From the NCBI GenBank assembly GCA_015501055.1, contig JADNYV010000003.1, forward strand, positions 620,001-684,000: a stretch of DNA of 64,000 nt, given 5' to 3'. A program made the translations under genes and the position numbers. This DNA is from Mucidula mucida (lineage: Eukaryota > Basidiomycota > Agaricomycetes > Agaricales > Physalacriaceae). This document shows positions 25,919 through 41,122 of the stretch, in pieces. The notes beneath the pieces are model-generated. The model was not told the origin of the DNA. It did no database searches and saw only the letters and a list, made by a program, of their open reading frames with translations. Position 1 is the stretch's first letter, and each line of letters begins with the position of its first letter.

Positions 25919-27030
25919 ATGTCGCTATGTGGAACCTCGAAAGGGCATTCGTTTGGTCGTCGACCGGTACGTCTTTCCTGCTCAACCCTATGCCATGCCT
26001 TGACATTCGGTCAGATTCAAAGGAAAGTTGTCGGTGAGCTTGGCGCCCTGTATGTGCTATAAGCTATCTCAAAGTTGCGCCAAGTATGCGGTGACGGTGC
26101 ATGTGGTACGTCTCGCTTGCCATGATCGTTCGATTCGTGCATTTATGCTTCAGCAGGGAAAACGTCCCTACTAAACGTTTTCACTCGCGGATTCTTCACA
26201 CAAGTCTAGTGCGCTTATTGCCCGCATTATCCCATTTGTAGCTTCACATTCTATTAGTGAACCGACGGTGTTTGAAAACTACGTTCATGATCTCCTCGTC
26301 GACGACCAAATGGTGGAACTCAGTCTATGGGATACAGCCGGTGCTTACCAACCATTCTCTCGCTCGAGCTTGTCCAATTGTTCTTAGGTCAGGAAGAATT
26401 CGACCGATTACGATCTCTATCCTACGCGGAAACGCATGTCATCATGATATGTTTCTCAGTTGGTCCATTTCCATCATCCCCTCATACTGCATGCCAATCA
26501 CCTCGACAGGTAGACAATCCTGTGTCGCTAGAAAACGTCGAATCAAAGGCACGTGAGAATACGCGGTATCATTCTGTTTACTCAACGTCCACAGTGGCTA
26601 GATGAGATTTTGGAATATTGTCCCGGGGTTAAGGTATGAATTCTCGTTGTACCCTTCGATTGTAACTAATGGTTTCTAAGCTTGTTCTCGTTGGTTTGTC
26701 TTTGCGTATGCTGCTTTGACGTTTTCTGATCATATACAGCTCTGAAATGCGATCTTCGAGACGACCAAGCCGTGAAAGACCGTTTACAGCGGTACGGAAC
26801 ACACCCTGTAGAATATGAGGAAGGTCTTGCGGTCGCACGTCGGATACGAGCTTCTCGGTATCTTGGTATGTGCCTTTCTCTACTCGGCTTCGGTAGCAGC
26901 TTTATCTGACGTTTCTGCAGAATGCAGCTCGAAGCATAATCGTGGGGTGACCGAGGTGTTTTACGAAGCAGCGCGCGTGTCGTTGAGCACGAGGGCGAGA
27001 GGGTCAAGGGAGCCTTGTTTGATAATGTGA
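25919..27030 (+). CDS. rho3: Rho-family small GTPase, Rho3 type
   Basis: Membrane-anchored GTPase controlling polarised growth and exocytosis. The start MSLCGTSKG leads into the P-loop GDGACGKTS, effector loop [10 protein letters not shown], switch [19 protein letters not shown], and base-recognition LKCDL and ECSSK-type motifs. The C-terminus CLIM is a prenylation box after a basic stretch. Eleven exons in 1.1 kb: 25919-25966, 26015-26033 (19 nt), 26085-26105 (21 nt), 26157-26208, 26258-26340, 26388-26458, 26510-26548, 26595-26633, 26681-26693 (13 nt), 26740-26865 and 26921-27030, giving 206 residues. The intron after 26548 needs a GC donor (AAG/GCACGT) to join ESK to WLDE. The Rho3 assignment rests on the effector region and the [18 protein letters not shown] block. 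Confidence 0.92.
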
Positions 27031-27297
27031 GGAAGGACGACCGTGCTCTCATTTCTTTTTACGGACGGTCTCTCTACGTATACCCTCTCTAATCGTTGCC
27101 TGCATCTGCTTTCATGAATCCCTACCATATAGCACGCTCATCTACCATGTATTTGTTCTGTATAAACATACTGTTGCAGTCTGTCTGCACGACCGCGGAT
27201 TTCATAGTAATATCGAGGCGGTGAAACGATCCGGTTGGATTGGCCGCGTGATGGCCGTTAAACGTTGTCAAGACTTGCCTTGTCCTTGACCTCAACA

Positions 27298-28710
27298 ATG
27301 AACATGGAACAACGGTATGTTTTTTGCGTTTTTTATTGAGCGATATCTGATGGCGGCCTGATATACAGCTATGAGAGGATGGAAAAGCTCGGTGCGTGTG
27401 CCCTTTTCGCTGCGAACGTCATCTGAAGGAGCCGACGCGTTTTTATAGGCGAGGGTGCGGTTGCCTATTTCTCCTAGTGACCACTGTCTATAATCGTGCT
27501 CTGCAGGGACATATGGTGTCGTATACAAGGCGCGCGACCACAAGACGAACAGAGTCGTGGCGATGAAGAAGATCCGCCTCGAAGGCGAAGACGAGGGCGT
27601 TCCCAGCACCGCTATCAGGGAAATCAGTCTGCTCAAGGAGCTGAACAGCGACTACATTGTCCGGTACGTCGCCATATTCTCGTTTCCTTGCCGCGAACGA
27701 CCCATCTCCGCTCAGATTGTTCGAGATCTTCCACGTCGAAACAAAGCTGTACCTCATCATGGAGTTTGTCGACTTTGACCTCAAGCGCTACATGGACAGC
27801 TCAAACAAGAAAAAGACTCCAATCACCCTCGAAATATCCAAAGTACGCAACCCTTCATTTTATCGCCCGCCTCCAAAAGACGACCGCGTCGGGTCACGTG
27901 ACTGTTGACGCGTTGAAAAATACTGACTTGGGGAAATTTTGCAGCGGTTTTTGTATCAACTCACCGCTGGACTGCTCTACTGCCACTCACATCGGATTCT
28001 CCACCGTGATCTGAAGCCCCAGAACCTGCTGATCGACAAGGATAACAATCTCAAGCTTGCTGATTTTGGTCTGGCGCGTGCGTTTGGTATCCCGATGCGT
28101 ACATATACTCATGAGGTAATCGCGTTTCCTCCTTTATCGACGCGCAGAGCTCAGATCTCTAGGTCGTCACTCTGTGGTATCGCGCCCCCGAGGTCCTGTT
28201 AGGCAGCCGACACTACAGCACCGCCATTGATATGTGGTCAGTGGGCACCATCTTCGCCGAGATGGTCTGCCAAGGCACCCCACTGTTCCCTGGAGATTCA
28301 GAGATTGATCAGATATTCAAGATATTCCAGTTCGTGGTTCATCGGTATCGTCACTCTGAGGGTAGTACTCACCTTCCTTTTCGCAGGATCTTGGGCACAC
28401 CTACAGAGGATTCGTGGCCGGGTGTTGCGACGCTTCCGGATTACAAGGCTACGTTCCCTCGGTGGAGTAGGCAGGATCTCACCATTGTTGTGCCTCACTT
28501 GGACGCTGATGGCGTGGATATCCTACAAGTAAGCAAGTTCTCTTTGGTGGCAGCGATAGTATTGACCTGACACCAGGCGTTCCTCATTTACGACCCCGCT
28601 AAACGCATATCTGGTACGTATGCTCCCTCAATGTGTCCGTATGTGGCGTTGACTGCTTCATAGCGAAACGCGCTATGCAGCACCCCTATTTCGCGGGGTA
28701 CCATCCTTGA
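27298..28710 (+). CDS. cdk1: Cyclin-dependent kinase CDK1 (Cdc2/Cdc28)
   Basis: Master cell-cycle Ser/Thr kinase, acting with cyclins in nucleus and cytoplasm. Diagnostic parts: [11 protein letters not shown] glycine loop with Thr-Tyr, AMKKIRLE lysine, the cyclin-binding helix [14 protein letters not shown], catalytic [19 protein letters not shown], and the T-loop [13 protein letters not shown]. Ten exons: 27298-27314, 27369-27391, 27449-27454 (only 6 nt, GCGAGG), 27507-27663, 27716-27842, 27945-28115, 28163-28329, 28387-28528, 28577-28613 and 28664-28710, giving 297 residues, the normal length. The 102-nt intron at 27843-27944 is the longest here. All key kinase residues are present. It lies 267 bases downstream of rho3 on the same strand. 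Confidence 0.95.
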
Positions 28711-29054
28711 TCCAATCTAATACAGCCTTTCTGTCCCTCGCTTCTATATTCCTTTCGCTTCAAGCTGTCCTCATCGTCTCTTGCTATCCGCATTGCATAT
28801 GTCTATTCTCGTCATGTCTTAATGAAACAAAGAGTATACGCGCTTTTACGACTGTAACTACCACAGTTCGAAATGAATTACGATCTTCAGATTCACAAAC
28901 GTAGCTCTGACCAGACATATGGTTTAAGATTTCGCGCATGTTGAGGTCATAAAGCAAGTTGGCTACAGCTATACAAAGCAGTGTGGAAATAAGAACGGAC
29001 AGATCATTAAAGTCGTAAAGAGGGAAAGAGGAGGACTGGCTGTTTGTTCACTGT
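28711..29054. other. Convergent 3' region, cdk1 / Argonaute
   Basis: About 340 bases between two convergent stops. It should hold both 3' untranslated regions. No gene seen. Confidence 0.45.
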
Positions 29055-32000
29055 TTACATTTGAGCCAGTTTTGAGGCCAAAGAGGAGAAAGAGCTTACC
29101 ATCCACCACATGTAGTTCTTCAAGAGAGGGTTCAGACCTTGGTAACTCGAAATGTACCGTTGTCTGACATCCGTTGTCGAGTCTGTTCCCGCATCAGAAA
29201 GCGCCATGGCGTCGCTAGGTCTATAGTGAAGCTTGGCCTTGGCACAAACGAGGTGCGCGTCTGAAAGCAGGATCAATCTGAATGTATGCTTCTTCAACGG
29301 TGCATAGCACATACAGTACACGGGCGTCGGGATAGAGACAGCACGCGTAGAGCGCGCATACGTGTGGCAGAGCGTATACGAGAGTTTCTGGATTGCATCC
29401 GCTCTGTATGAGATCTTGTCAGAAAGAGATCTCCCGACAGAGAGATACACATACCCGAAATTATTGTCCTGATTGTCCAAGTAGATGCAGTGAGTAGACA
29501 GACAACAAAGATGAAAAAGGGCAACCCACATCGTGCAGAACAGTGTAGTGTCCACTACGACTGGTACCAAGAATGCCAGCATGGCTCTGAAGGTACCAAT
29601 CGAATTCGATCGGACTGGTAATGTCTCGATCGAAGACAGTGCCAGCGGGGAGATTGTTGTTCGCCTCGTCCTTGAAGCTGAGAAAGATGGTCACTAATTC
29701 ACGCCGGTCGCGAAACGCGCACGCATACCGAATGTGGTGTCGTTTGACGACAACTATTACAGTAATCTTCGGTGACATGTTCGCCTTCTGGCAGGCAGCT
29801 GCAACAAATCAGTTCGTGGTCCGTCAAGTCAATGTCGAGTGTGTACCTCGAATCATCGGCAGCTCGATATCGAGAACCTTCTGGTACTCGCCCTCCGATA
29901 CACCGTCTAGACAAGAATACCACTCGTCAGTACACGTAGAAATGTCCGCGTTGTGGTACCAACCTCGGTAGTAAATCAGACGCTTAGGCTTCGCATTGCT
30001 GGCAGGAAGATGTTCAGCCTTTTCACGATAATCACGGAACATGGTCAGTGCATTCTACGAATCATCTTAATCGCGAGAGGCAGCAATGTAGGGAAACAAA
30101 CTCACCTCTGTCATACCCTCAAGCCCAGCAATCATTTCTTTTCGGGCATCCTGTATTGAATCACTAGCAATGTACTTGGCGCCAAATGAATCCACGCTGG
30201 ATACAAGCGCAGCGTACGATGGCGAGTTGCTCCCCGGTGGCGGATGTGTAACATCGGCGCCTACGTATGCATTAGCAGAATAATTGAACCAAGTCTCGAC
30301 ACATACCAAGCACGATTGTTGGAAAGACGGGGTCTGTGATCGCAGCTTGGCCCGCATCGGCGCTGGGAACGACATTGATGCCGCCTAACTTGACGTTCAC
30401 TCTGGAATTTGTGAGTAAAGTCGGATCTTGATGTTGCAAACCACTTACTTCAGAGCAACATTGGCCCAATACTGTCGTTTAGCCCCGGTGCATTTCTTGA
30501 CGCGCAAACACTGAGTTGCGACACCAGCCTTGATGAAGTATTTCAGCAACAACGCTGTGAGGAAGGAAAAGGCAGGAACATACTGTACACATCCCAAACT
30601 GTGGGTCATCGGAGTAAGCATTAGATGTGGTAGAAACAGAGGGAAAGTTCCTACTGTTTAACTGCTGCATAGATTGGAGCATTGTTGGCTTCGGGCACTA
30701 CAGCAACGACAAGCCGGGGAAGTCGACCAAGAGCGGTTCTGAATGTGCGGCCAGCATCGCCGAGAGCCTATATTGTCTCAGATGTGTCACCCTTGAGCTT
30801 TAAAATGGGACGTACTGCAGCCGCATTCTCTGCAACAGCATGCTTGATGAGTGGTCTCCTCTCTTTGAGATCCCCGCCAAATGTCAAGCCTGTTTAAAAC
30901 ATCGGCAAGTGAACAAGTGAGAAGAAACAACGGCTCACCAACGGATTCACAACCATCAATGAAACCATCTGCAATGCCTTGAACGGCGTTGTCGTTCAAT
31001 GGACACAGGATTAGGAGGACCCAGCCCGGTATGACGGATGGCTTGAAGAGCTTCTTATCAACCCTAATGACACGGACGGAGGTCAGAATACAAGCAACAT
31101 CCAGTGATAATTGAACATACATATTCCACGAGCCCTTGATTGGCGTCTTCGAGGGGAGAAATCAATAATGAAGGTAACAACGGAAGACAATGCCTTACAA
31201 CTTCATGGTTGGTACCTTTCTGCTTTCCGTACTGTAGCTTAGGGACGGGCAGTACACGTCCGTTGATACCCATGGGTAAGGCATCGGTATTGACATTCAA
31301 CCCGAACTCGCGAACGTAGTCCGAGACCCCGTATCCGAACACCTAGTAGTTGTTGAATCAGCTTGACTCTGTACAAACATGGGAAAGAACTTACATGGGT
31401 AGCATTCTTGATCGCATTGAAGCGATCCCCAGGTTTCTTCGTGGCAAATTCGACAACCTTGGCGACAGCATCCGGAGGGATTTCCTTCTTCACAAGTTGG
31501 CCGGCAATGACCTCACACCTCTCGAGTGGGTAAAAAGCACCAGACTGTGTCTAAGCATGATTTGAGTAACATTGTCAGCCTGGGAGAAAAGTCACAAACC
31601 CGAATGCATATTGTGTGCGGACTCGCGAGTGGTTGATTCTGTAGCCGGAAGTAGTCGGCGACATTCAGAGCGCCGCCACCGTTCGGGTTGAACATTATCT
31701 GGGACGCGGCTTCCCTTGAAAGCGCCGCAACACCCACCGGCTTCCCTTTCCTCATCTTCGGACCAGAGGCGCCGATAGTAGGAATGATTCTCATCCCCGT
31801 GATGAAACGCGCTAGTTTTCGCCTATGATATTCAGTGAATCCGGGGTGACTAGGCGAGAGATGATTGAGATGTTGGACACCACGGTCGGCGAGATATTGA
31901 ATGCAAAGCTCTGCGAGTGGGCCCTCTTTGTACATGACACCCGCAGTAATATCAAGGTTGATGAGGAGGCGGCCAGAAGCTGGACGGAGGGACTGGAGAT

Positions 32001-33056
32001 ACCCTTGCCAGACCTCCAGCCCAAAGCCTAGGGCGCTCTTCCCAAGAGGAGTGTAGAACGAGCGTCCGTGGAAAGGGTGGTCCTCGAAAGGCTTCATTCG
32101 AAGGACAACATTGAGCGCCTGATAAAATATGAAGACAAGGCTAGGCCGAACGGATTGATAGATACGTACCGCCACCGCTTCACTGACGCTAGTATCATTC
32201 GATTGTGCGCCTTGAATAAAGCGCCGCAAGACTCTGGAAGGGAATATTCAGTCAATCAATGACAAGGGGTCGAAAGGCATACTCCGGATTGATCTTCTTG
32301 ATTCGTCCATCGGGGTTCATTGCAGCCGTCAAACGAATCTGGTACACCCTGGGTCGAGCATTCTCAACGCTGGCCTGTCCCTCGACATACTCGATGTTGA
32401 ACTACAATTATTCAGTAGGAGAAGCAAGCGACGCTTCATGGCGACATACTACGCGCTCGAGGCTCTGCCCCAAGTTTAACTGATAGGACGCATACGCAAT
32501 CTTCTGGCCATCGTACGCCACAGAACCACGCAGAATGTCATTGGGATGCTCCACACTGAGACGGGCAAACAGTTTCCTGTTCAAGCGATTGGGCAACGCC
32601 TTCTCTTTGCCTAGAGACGGCATGTCAGGATTGGAAAAACACGTAGAGAACAATTCGTACCATCGTCACTGAGAATTTTGACTGAGCAATGGTTAAGAAA
32701 GAACGTCAAGGGGTATGAAAGGATTCACACGTACCATCGTACTGGTAGATCTCTTTGTCGGGAATGTCAACCGGGCAAGTGTTCACGAAAGCGCGTATCG
32801 GTCGTCCCTGCTCTCCATACCCTGGTCGTTTGACACCAATAGCTATGACAGAGCCTTAAGACGCGAGAAACGGCAGGGTTAACACAACAAGTCCCATTAT
32901 GCAAGGTAAAGACGCGAAGAAAAGAATCTTACTTGGAAGAACGACTTGCAGGTTGCCTTGGCCTGCAGGTCCCACACGGGGAGAAGCAGCGCCAGCTAGA
33001 GCGCGACCTCTAGCTGAAGCTGCTCCTCCTTTGGTAGAAGTAGAACGTGGCGGCAT
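29055..33056 (-). CDS. ago: Argonaute with complete slicer tetrad
   Basis: Small-RNA-guided effector of RNA silencing. Twenty-four GT-AG exons give 925 residues: 33056-32933, 32842-32735, 32681-32661, 32610-32450, 32401-32283, 32233-32170, 32118-31600, 31550-31395, 31342-31199, 31146-31121, 31064-30939, 30889-30816, 30767-30655, 30598-30584 (15 nt), 30528-30449, 30401-30307, 30260-30106, 30054-29964, 29906-29847, 29798-29729, 29677-29530, 29468-29455 (14 nt), 29403-29315 and 29260-29055. The basic, Gly/Ala/Ser-rich N-terminus precedes N, PAZ, MID and PIWI domains. All four catalytic residues are visible: Asp in GADVTHPP (about 651), Glu in ARKEMI (about 694), Asp in YYRDGVSEGE (about 731) and His in [13 protein letters not shown] (about 859). 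The end YMWWM may be followed by extra residues VSSF..AQM, as read here, or by an unrecognised last intron. Confidence 0.95.
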
Positions 33057-33729
33057 TACAGCGAGAGTACTTTGGTGAAAGTGAAAGGAAAGGCGTTCCT
33101 TGAAGGGCACCAGCTCACACCACGGGTTATATACCCGGCGGGGTTTGAACCTTAGTCATCGCCACCATGTGCTCCCGCACGTTCTGATGTCGCGCTACGA
33201 CGCGATCGCCGATCGTCAGCGCAGCCACCTGTGGAAATTATGCGCATTTGCTCTTTTGGTTCGCAGTAGAGAGCATTTACTGGACGTGCATTTGGACTGA
33301 TGTCGTAGATCGTATCCTTACTTTAGGAGTGCACAGGACTCACTGCCTCCAGTGCATCGATCTGGAGGCGGTACGCTGCCATACTTCGCTGAGTTCTAGT
33401 TCATCAGCGCGTGGTGGACTCAATGGTCCCCATGAGCCATGCTAGCCCACGCTGTCGAAGTTATGTGACCTTCTCCCGAGGCGCAGCACTGATGGAACTC
33501 ACAGTAAGAGCTCATTTAGCATTCTTGAGGGAAGCTGCCGCGTAGGCGGTATCGTTATCGTTCATCTATTATCTAAAGGCGATGTACAGGCCTCGTTATC
33601 ATAGTCACGCAGATGATAAGAAGATTCGCTATCACGCCTCCACGTTGTGTTACTGATCTCCTATCAGAAGTCGCACAATAAACGCTAACATTTAGATTTC
33701 GCGTTGAGGTAGATACGATAGATGAAGTG
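33057..33729. promoter_or_regulatory. Argonaute upstream region / GH47 3' region
   Basis: About 670 bases with the promoter side of Argonaute and the 3' end of the mannosidase, both on the minus strand. A T-arm-like string near 33148 was examined for a tRNA and not supported. No ORF with protein character. Confidence 0.4.
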
Positions 33730-36208
33730 CTATATACGAAAACCAGCGCCAAACGATGGTTGAATCTTGGGTATGAATATTGGTAGAGGGTGCGCCTAGA
33801 AATGTTTAATAGAAACATCGCGCCAAAAAGATGGAGGCTTACTTCTGTGTTGAACACGTATTCTGAACAAGGTTAGTTGTCGGAGGATTAGAACACTCAG
33901 AGCCATACCTGATAATGGCAGGACATTTTCGTCTGAGAACGTCAGATAGAGATACTTGAGTGTCTCGCTCTAAGTGGTAAATCAGATGCTACCAGTATAC
34001 ATCGTGAAAAAGGAACAGACCAGAAAAAAGGTTTCCTGTTTGTCATCCAAAGACACAGGTATAGTGTCAACGTCAAGAACAGTTGCATAGCCGCCCTCTG
34101 GCAGCTTGCAATGCTTCTCAATTGCTGAAAATATAGCCCAAGCGTAGTTACGATAACGCATGTCTGATGTTAGGCGCCAGGCCAGGAATAGAGACTCTGT
34201 GGTCTCGGGTCTGAGAAGCCATCAGTCACGAAAAAAGAGAAAGCACGATACCTTTACCGTAGCATATAGCGCGCATCGTAGGATCGCGGGCCGCCCTTTC
34301 TGAGATTATATTGTCAGAGAGCTGCTATTAACATCGTCGAGCAGACGTGGGTTACTTGGAGTTCTTGATATACCAGTCCTCATTGGAGTCTCCTTTGCCA
34401 AGTGTGGTGTCATCGACCTTGAACATAGCAATTTCGGGAGACAGCCCACTTCGAAGACTTGTAAGTCTATGTTCGAAACAACGAGATTCTCTTACGTTTC
34501 CGTTCTGTGAGTCTCCATACAAGTTTCTAGTAACTCGACGCCCGTATTCCAGTCGCGTTGACCTATTTCCGTCAATTCAGACATCTGTGGGGGTATAGAG
34601 ACAGTGGAAGACACGGCTCCTGTCGTTGTTGCCCCCAGCATGAGGGAGCCTGCCAAGAAGCAGACGAGGTGATCCTGCTTCGGAGAGACTACCCATTGCC
34701 TGCAATCATGATGGGATGCTGACTGAAAGGAAGTTCATTGAAACGTACCGCTGATGCCCTCGGATCAGTTCGGCGATATAGGTCAAGTTGTGGCGGTACG
34801 ATTTTTGTACGAGCTTGTTGTGAACGCCTTGCATCGACTCCTCGTACATCTGCACGATGCTGAGGAACGTGAAAAGGAACTGTTGGTCTATGCGCACCTG
34901 ACGGTATATGGCTTCATGTTGACTCTAGTGAGCGGTATTCCTCAGTCATTTACCCTGCAAGGTTTGAGAGACTAACCGTTTGAAGATATTGTTTCCTGAG
35001 GCATTGGTAAAAAAGAAAAGATCGCTCAGCCAAGTCAAGACTCACAGGAGGTATTCATAGTAAGAATCACCTCTCGAGCCTAGACGAATCTCAGATAACA
35101 CAAAGTCGCCTTTATCTAGGCTAGTAACTCGGTTAGATGTCCCAATATTTCTCTAGCAGATTTACCTCATATGTATCGGAACAAGGTTGTCGTACTCTGA
35201 ACCTTTCAATACGTTATGAATGATGTACATCACAGCTTCCGCCTTAAACCAATAGGCCTCATGTCCAGTCAGTTCTGCGAGATAGCGAAATTCGAGCTGT
35301 AGAGTGGCCGCTTCGGCGGTACTCAAACGATCCAGAGCATATATATCCGCGACGCCCTTCTTCTTTGCGAAGTTTACGGACGGTAGTGGAAGGCCAGATC
35401 GAGTGTCAAAGGCGGCCATGAGTCGGTCTCCAAGGTCCACGGCCTTATCGAGATAGAGCGAATCGGAAGTGAGATGGTACGCAGACAGAAGTCCCCCTAG
35501 TACTCGAATTGTCGTCTAGGTCGGATATTAGCCAACACAAGTGAAGAAGAAAGGCTCACTTCGAAAGTGCTGAAGGTGCCTTCTCGGTCAAACGAGAGTT
35601 TGTCTTTTACCCACTTGCGCGCGCGAGTGTAATCATCTTGCAGACCCATTATATACATCGTGTCCAACGCGTCGACGACAGTGTAGCCGATGCCCCCATT
35701 GCTTGATATATTGGAACCAGAATGGGAGATGGGGTGGTATTCGTCGGAGCCCATAGCATCTCTCTCTAGAGGAGGATTGAGTTAAACATGACATTCAAAA
35801 CAGACGAAGACCTGCCATATGCACGCCATGCGTGCTAGAATGACCATTACAAGCAAATTAGATCGCGAACCACTGCGACGTACCTTGAAAGCTTCAATTA
35901 CGGCGTTTCTTTTCTCGTCGTCAGAGGACGGCGATGAAGGTACGTGGAAGATCTTTGTTGGCGGTTTTGGTTGATGATGGGTCTGCTTCTCCGCCCACTG
36001 TGTAACCTCGTCTTTCCAGTGAGAGTAGTCCTCTTTCCAATGAGTAGGAAGAGTTATGGAGTCAGCAAACTAAACGGTTGTTTAATATTAGCATCAAGAT
36101 GTGAATGACGCCTACCTCGTGTATCAAGTAGGCAGTAGCGAACAATATGGAAATGTAGAGCAGCGTAGAAGTTCGCGATATCCGCCGGGGAAATCTGAAG
36201 AGGGCCAT
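33730..36208 (-). CDS. GH47 mannosyl-oligosaccharide alpha-1,2-mannosidase
   Basis: Class I alpha-1,2-mannosidase of the ER/Golgi that trims N-glycan mannoses. Type II membrane protein: short cytosolic start MALFRFPRRI, one membrane helix (about residues 15-30), then the catalytic barrel. Family segments: FKHAWRAYERDA, DALDTMYIMGL, GSRGDSYYEY, SPKQDHLVCFLAGS, LRPETTESL and the end EYVFNTEAHPLPIF. Sixteen exons: 36208-36116, 36069-35884, 35834-35816 (19 nt), 35765-35560, 35515-35166, 35120-35046, 34995-34977 (19 nt), 34924-34898, 34849-34749, 34699-34498, 34450-34356, 34299-34258, 34210-34021, 33969-33909, 33862-33843 (20 nt) and 33795-33730, giving 583 residues. The intron 35815-35766 is best read with a GC donor, which yields AYERD. 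ER versus Golgi location is not resolvable. Confidence 0.93.
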
Positions 36209-36357
36209 GACCTCGGGAATTAGTTTGTGTAGTACCTACAATTGAAAGAGGGTGTAAGTAATCTGGATATAGAGACGTGGCAGTTGTGGCTAGCTTGTGG
36301 CACAGAAGGAAGGAGCGCGCAGCGTATTTGTTTCACGACGATCGACGATCATACAAG

Positions 36358-36372
36358 AACCCTAACCCTAAC
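36358..36372 (+). repeat. Interstitial telomere-like motif
   Basis: The string AACCCTAACCCTAAC is two and a half units of the TTAGGG telomere repeat in CCCTAA orientation, 20 bases before the ATG of the methyltransferase gene and 150 bases upstream of the divergent mannosidase start. Confidence 0.7.
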
Positions 36373-36391
36373 ACGCGTCCATTCTTCTCTC

Positions 36392-39063
<2,672 letters not shown>

Positions 39064-39328
39064 AGTGTAGATCTTTGTTGTACCAGTACTTATTGTTAAT
39101 CGTGTATGTGGTGCTCGCCGGTTTTCTTCTCGTCCGCAAGCCTTCGGGGTTGCCTGTCTGCTGACTGAAAATTCAAGACATAGATATACACATAGCAGGC
39201 GAAAAACATCTCCTACGTCGCCAAGCTTCCGACAGCAAGTTCGACTCGTTCTAACGAGGTTTTTAGAGAGACAAGGGACATGATGTCATGCACATGTTCT
39301 GTAAGGTATTGTTAACTTCCAACTCGAC

Positions 39329-41122
39329 TTAATGAAAAGACGCTGTACCGTTTTGAATATCAGGATCATCAAGCGTCGCATTCAACATGGCTCTGATTGG
39401 GTTGAGCAGTTGCCTCTCAATGTTGTTCAGGTTATCTCGATCTCTGATACCTGTCTGTATGACTGGTCAGTTTAACGATTCCAAGGGTGTTAAATTAGTT
39501 CACCTTGTTCTTCTGGTCTCTCAAGATCAGGACGTACAAAAGTGCAAGACATTCGACAAGACGAGCGGGCTCCGAGGATTCCTGCAATTTCTCCAGCGTG
39601 CGATGCGACTCGAAAAAGTCAGGAGGATCGGGCCGAAATATTGTGGGGCCAAGGACCTGCAAAAAACGCGGCGACGAGAAGAGATTCGGTACTGTGGCAC
39701 CAAATGCTTCCAGAATCGCTTCTTTGACAAGGCCCACAGCAGCCACCCGCATCTGGGGAAACTCTGAATGTGAACAGAGATCGTGAAGAATTTGAAGGCG
39801 GATCGCAGGGTCTGTCGAACCGAGGATTTTGGATAAGATACGAAAAGTCTGATGTCTTATACTAGGGTCGGGATGACCGCTGGCTAATGCTGGCAAGACC
39901 GTGCATAGAGGAATGACAATCTCGGTCGATAAGGACTCAGTTGAATGAAGGGATGTCAACAAGAAGGATATTGATTCGTCCAGCGAGTTGTTGGTTTGAA
40001 TAAATCCGAGTATGATGGAAAGCATTGATGATAAGGTTTGTGTTGTCTTTATTGAATCATCTTTGCTGTGCGCGACAAGTATGAAATGACACGGCGAGGG
40101 GAACGTAACAAGGAATTTAGGCGATACGCCTAGCGCATCGTATGAGGACTAACGATATGGTGAGTGTGTGCACCACGCAAACCCAAGCCACGACTAACCA
40201 AGGCGTTACTGATAGCGTCGGCACCATACTCCCAGCCTGACTCAAGCTTGGTTCGAAAACTGAGCCGAGGATAACACTGGGCGAAAGTTCTGTTTGCTAA
40301 CGAAGCATGCAGGTATGGAGAATACGTAGTTATTGTACTGTCCAGGACACTCTTGAGCAAAGCCTGATGTGTATCAGTCAGCCGTAACAAATGGACAGGC
40401 CAAGAGACACGAACTTGGCAAGCATGGCGGTCATCGGAGGAAAGATTTGGCTTGGATAGTACCCAGCCATGAGCTTTCTGCACAAAATCGGAACTGGCCA
40501 CAATGATCGCGCGTCCCTCGTCTGTAGTCGCATGAGAGCCTGCGAAAGACATTGTCGAAGCGAGGTCTGTTACGATCGGCCGTAGAGTTTCCTGTGGTGA
40601 TTTCTGACGGTGTTTGACGCGATGGATTGCTGATAGGAATTCAGGAACAGCAAGTTGCGACTGAGGATCGACGCACACCTGCAGAGTAAAGCCCAAGTAA
40701 AGTGCAGAGTCGCGAGTTGGGCTTTTCTATATCCTCGTCAAAGTCACTCGACCCGACGTGATGCTTAAGTTTCTCAACGGCCTCTTCAACGCCGATGAGG
40801 ACTTCTTTAGCAGTGCCGCACTCTCCGATGAGCACAAGTAAATCCGACGCAGCCGGATCCGAAGACTCCAGAAGGGGCGGGATCATGTTCAAGGGATCCT
40901 AGAGCACTGTTGTAATCGAGAGTAAAAAAGAACACTGTGTCTTTACAAGCAGGGATTCGTTTTGACATATTTCATGGTATATTTCTCTGAGCGATGGCAC
41001 AAAGTCGGCATCGTGAGATGCAGAGATGATAAGCGCGACGGCTTGGAGAGTGCGGTCCTGTACGATGTCAGCGATGGCGACAGAGCAGTAAATAGCGGAC
41101 CTCGTCGTTGTCGGCACTGAAC

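Noticed and set aside
25919..33056. rho3, cdk1 and Argonaute as a functional cluster
   Set aside because: They lie on mixed strands with ordinary spacing and no shared pathway logic; adjacency looks incidental.
33100..33180. Possible tRNA gene, because of a T-arm-like string on the minus strand
   Set aside because: No acceptor-stem pairing, anticodon arm or B-box spacing could be fitted on either strand.
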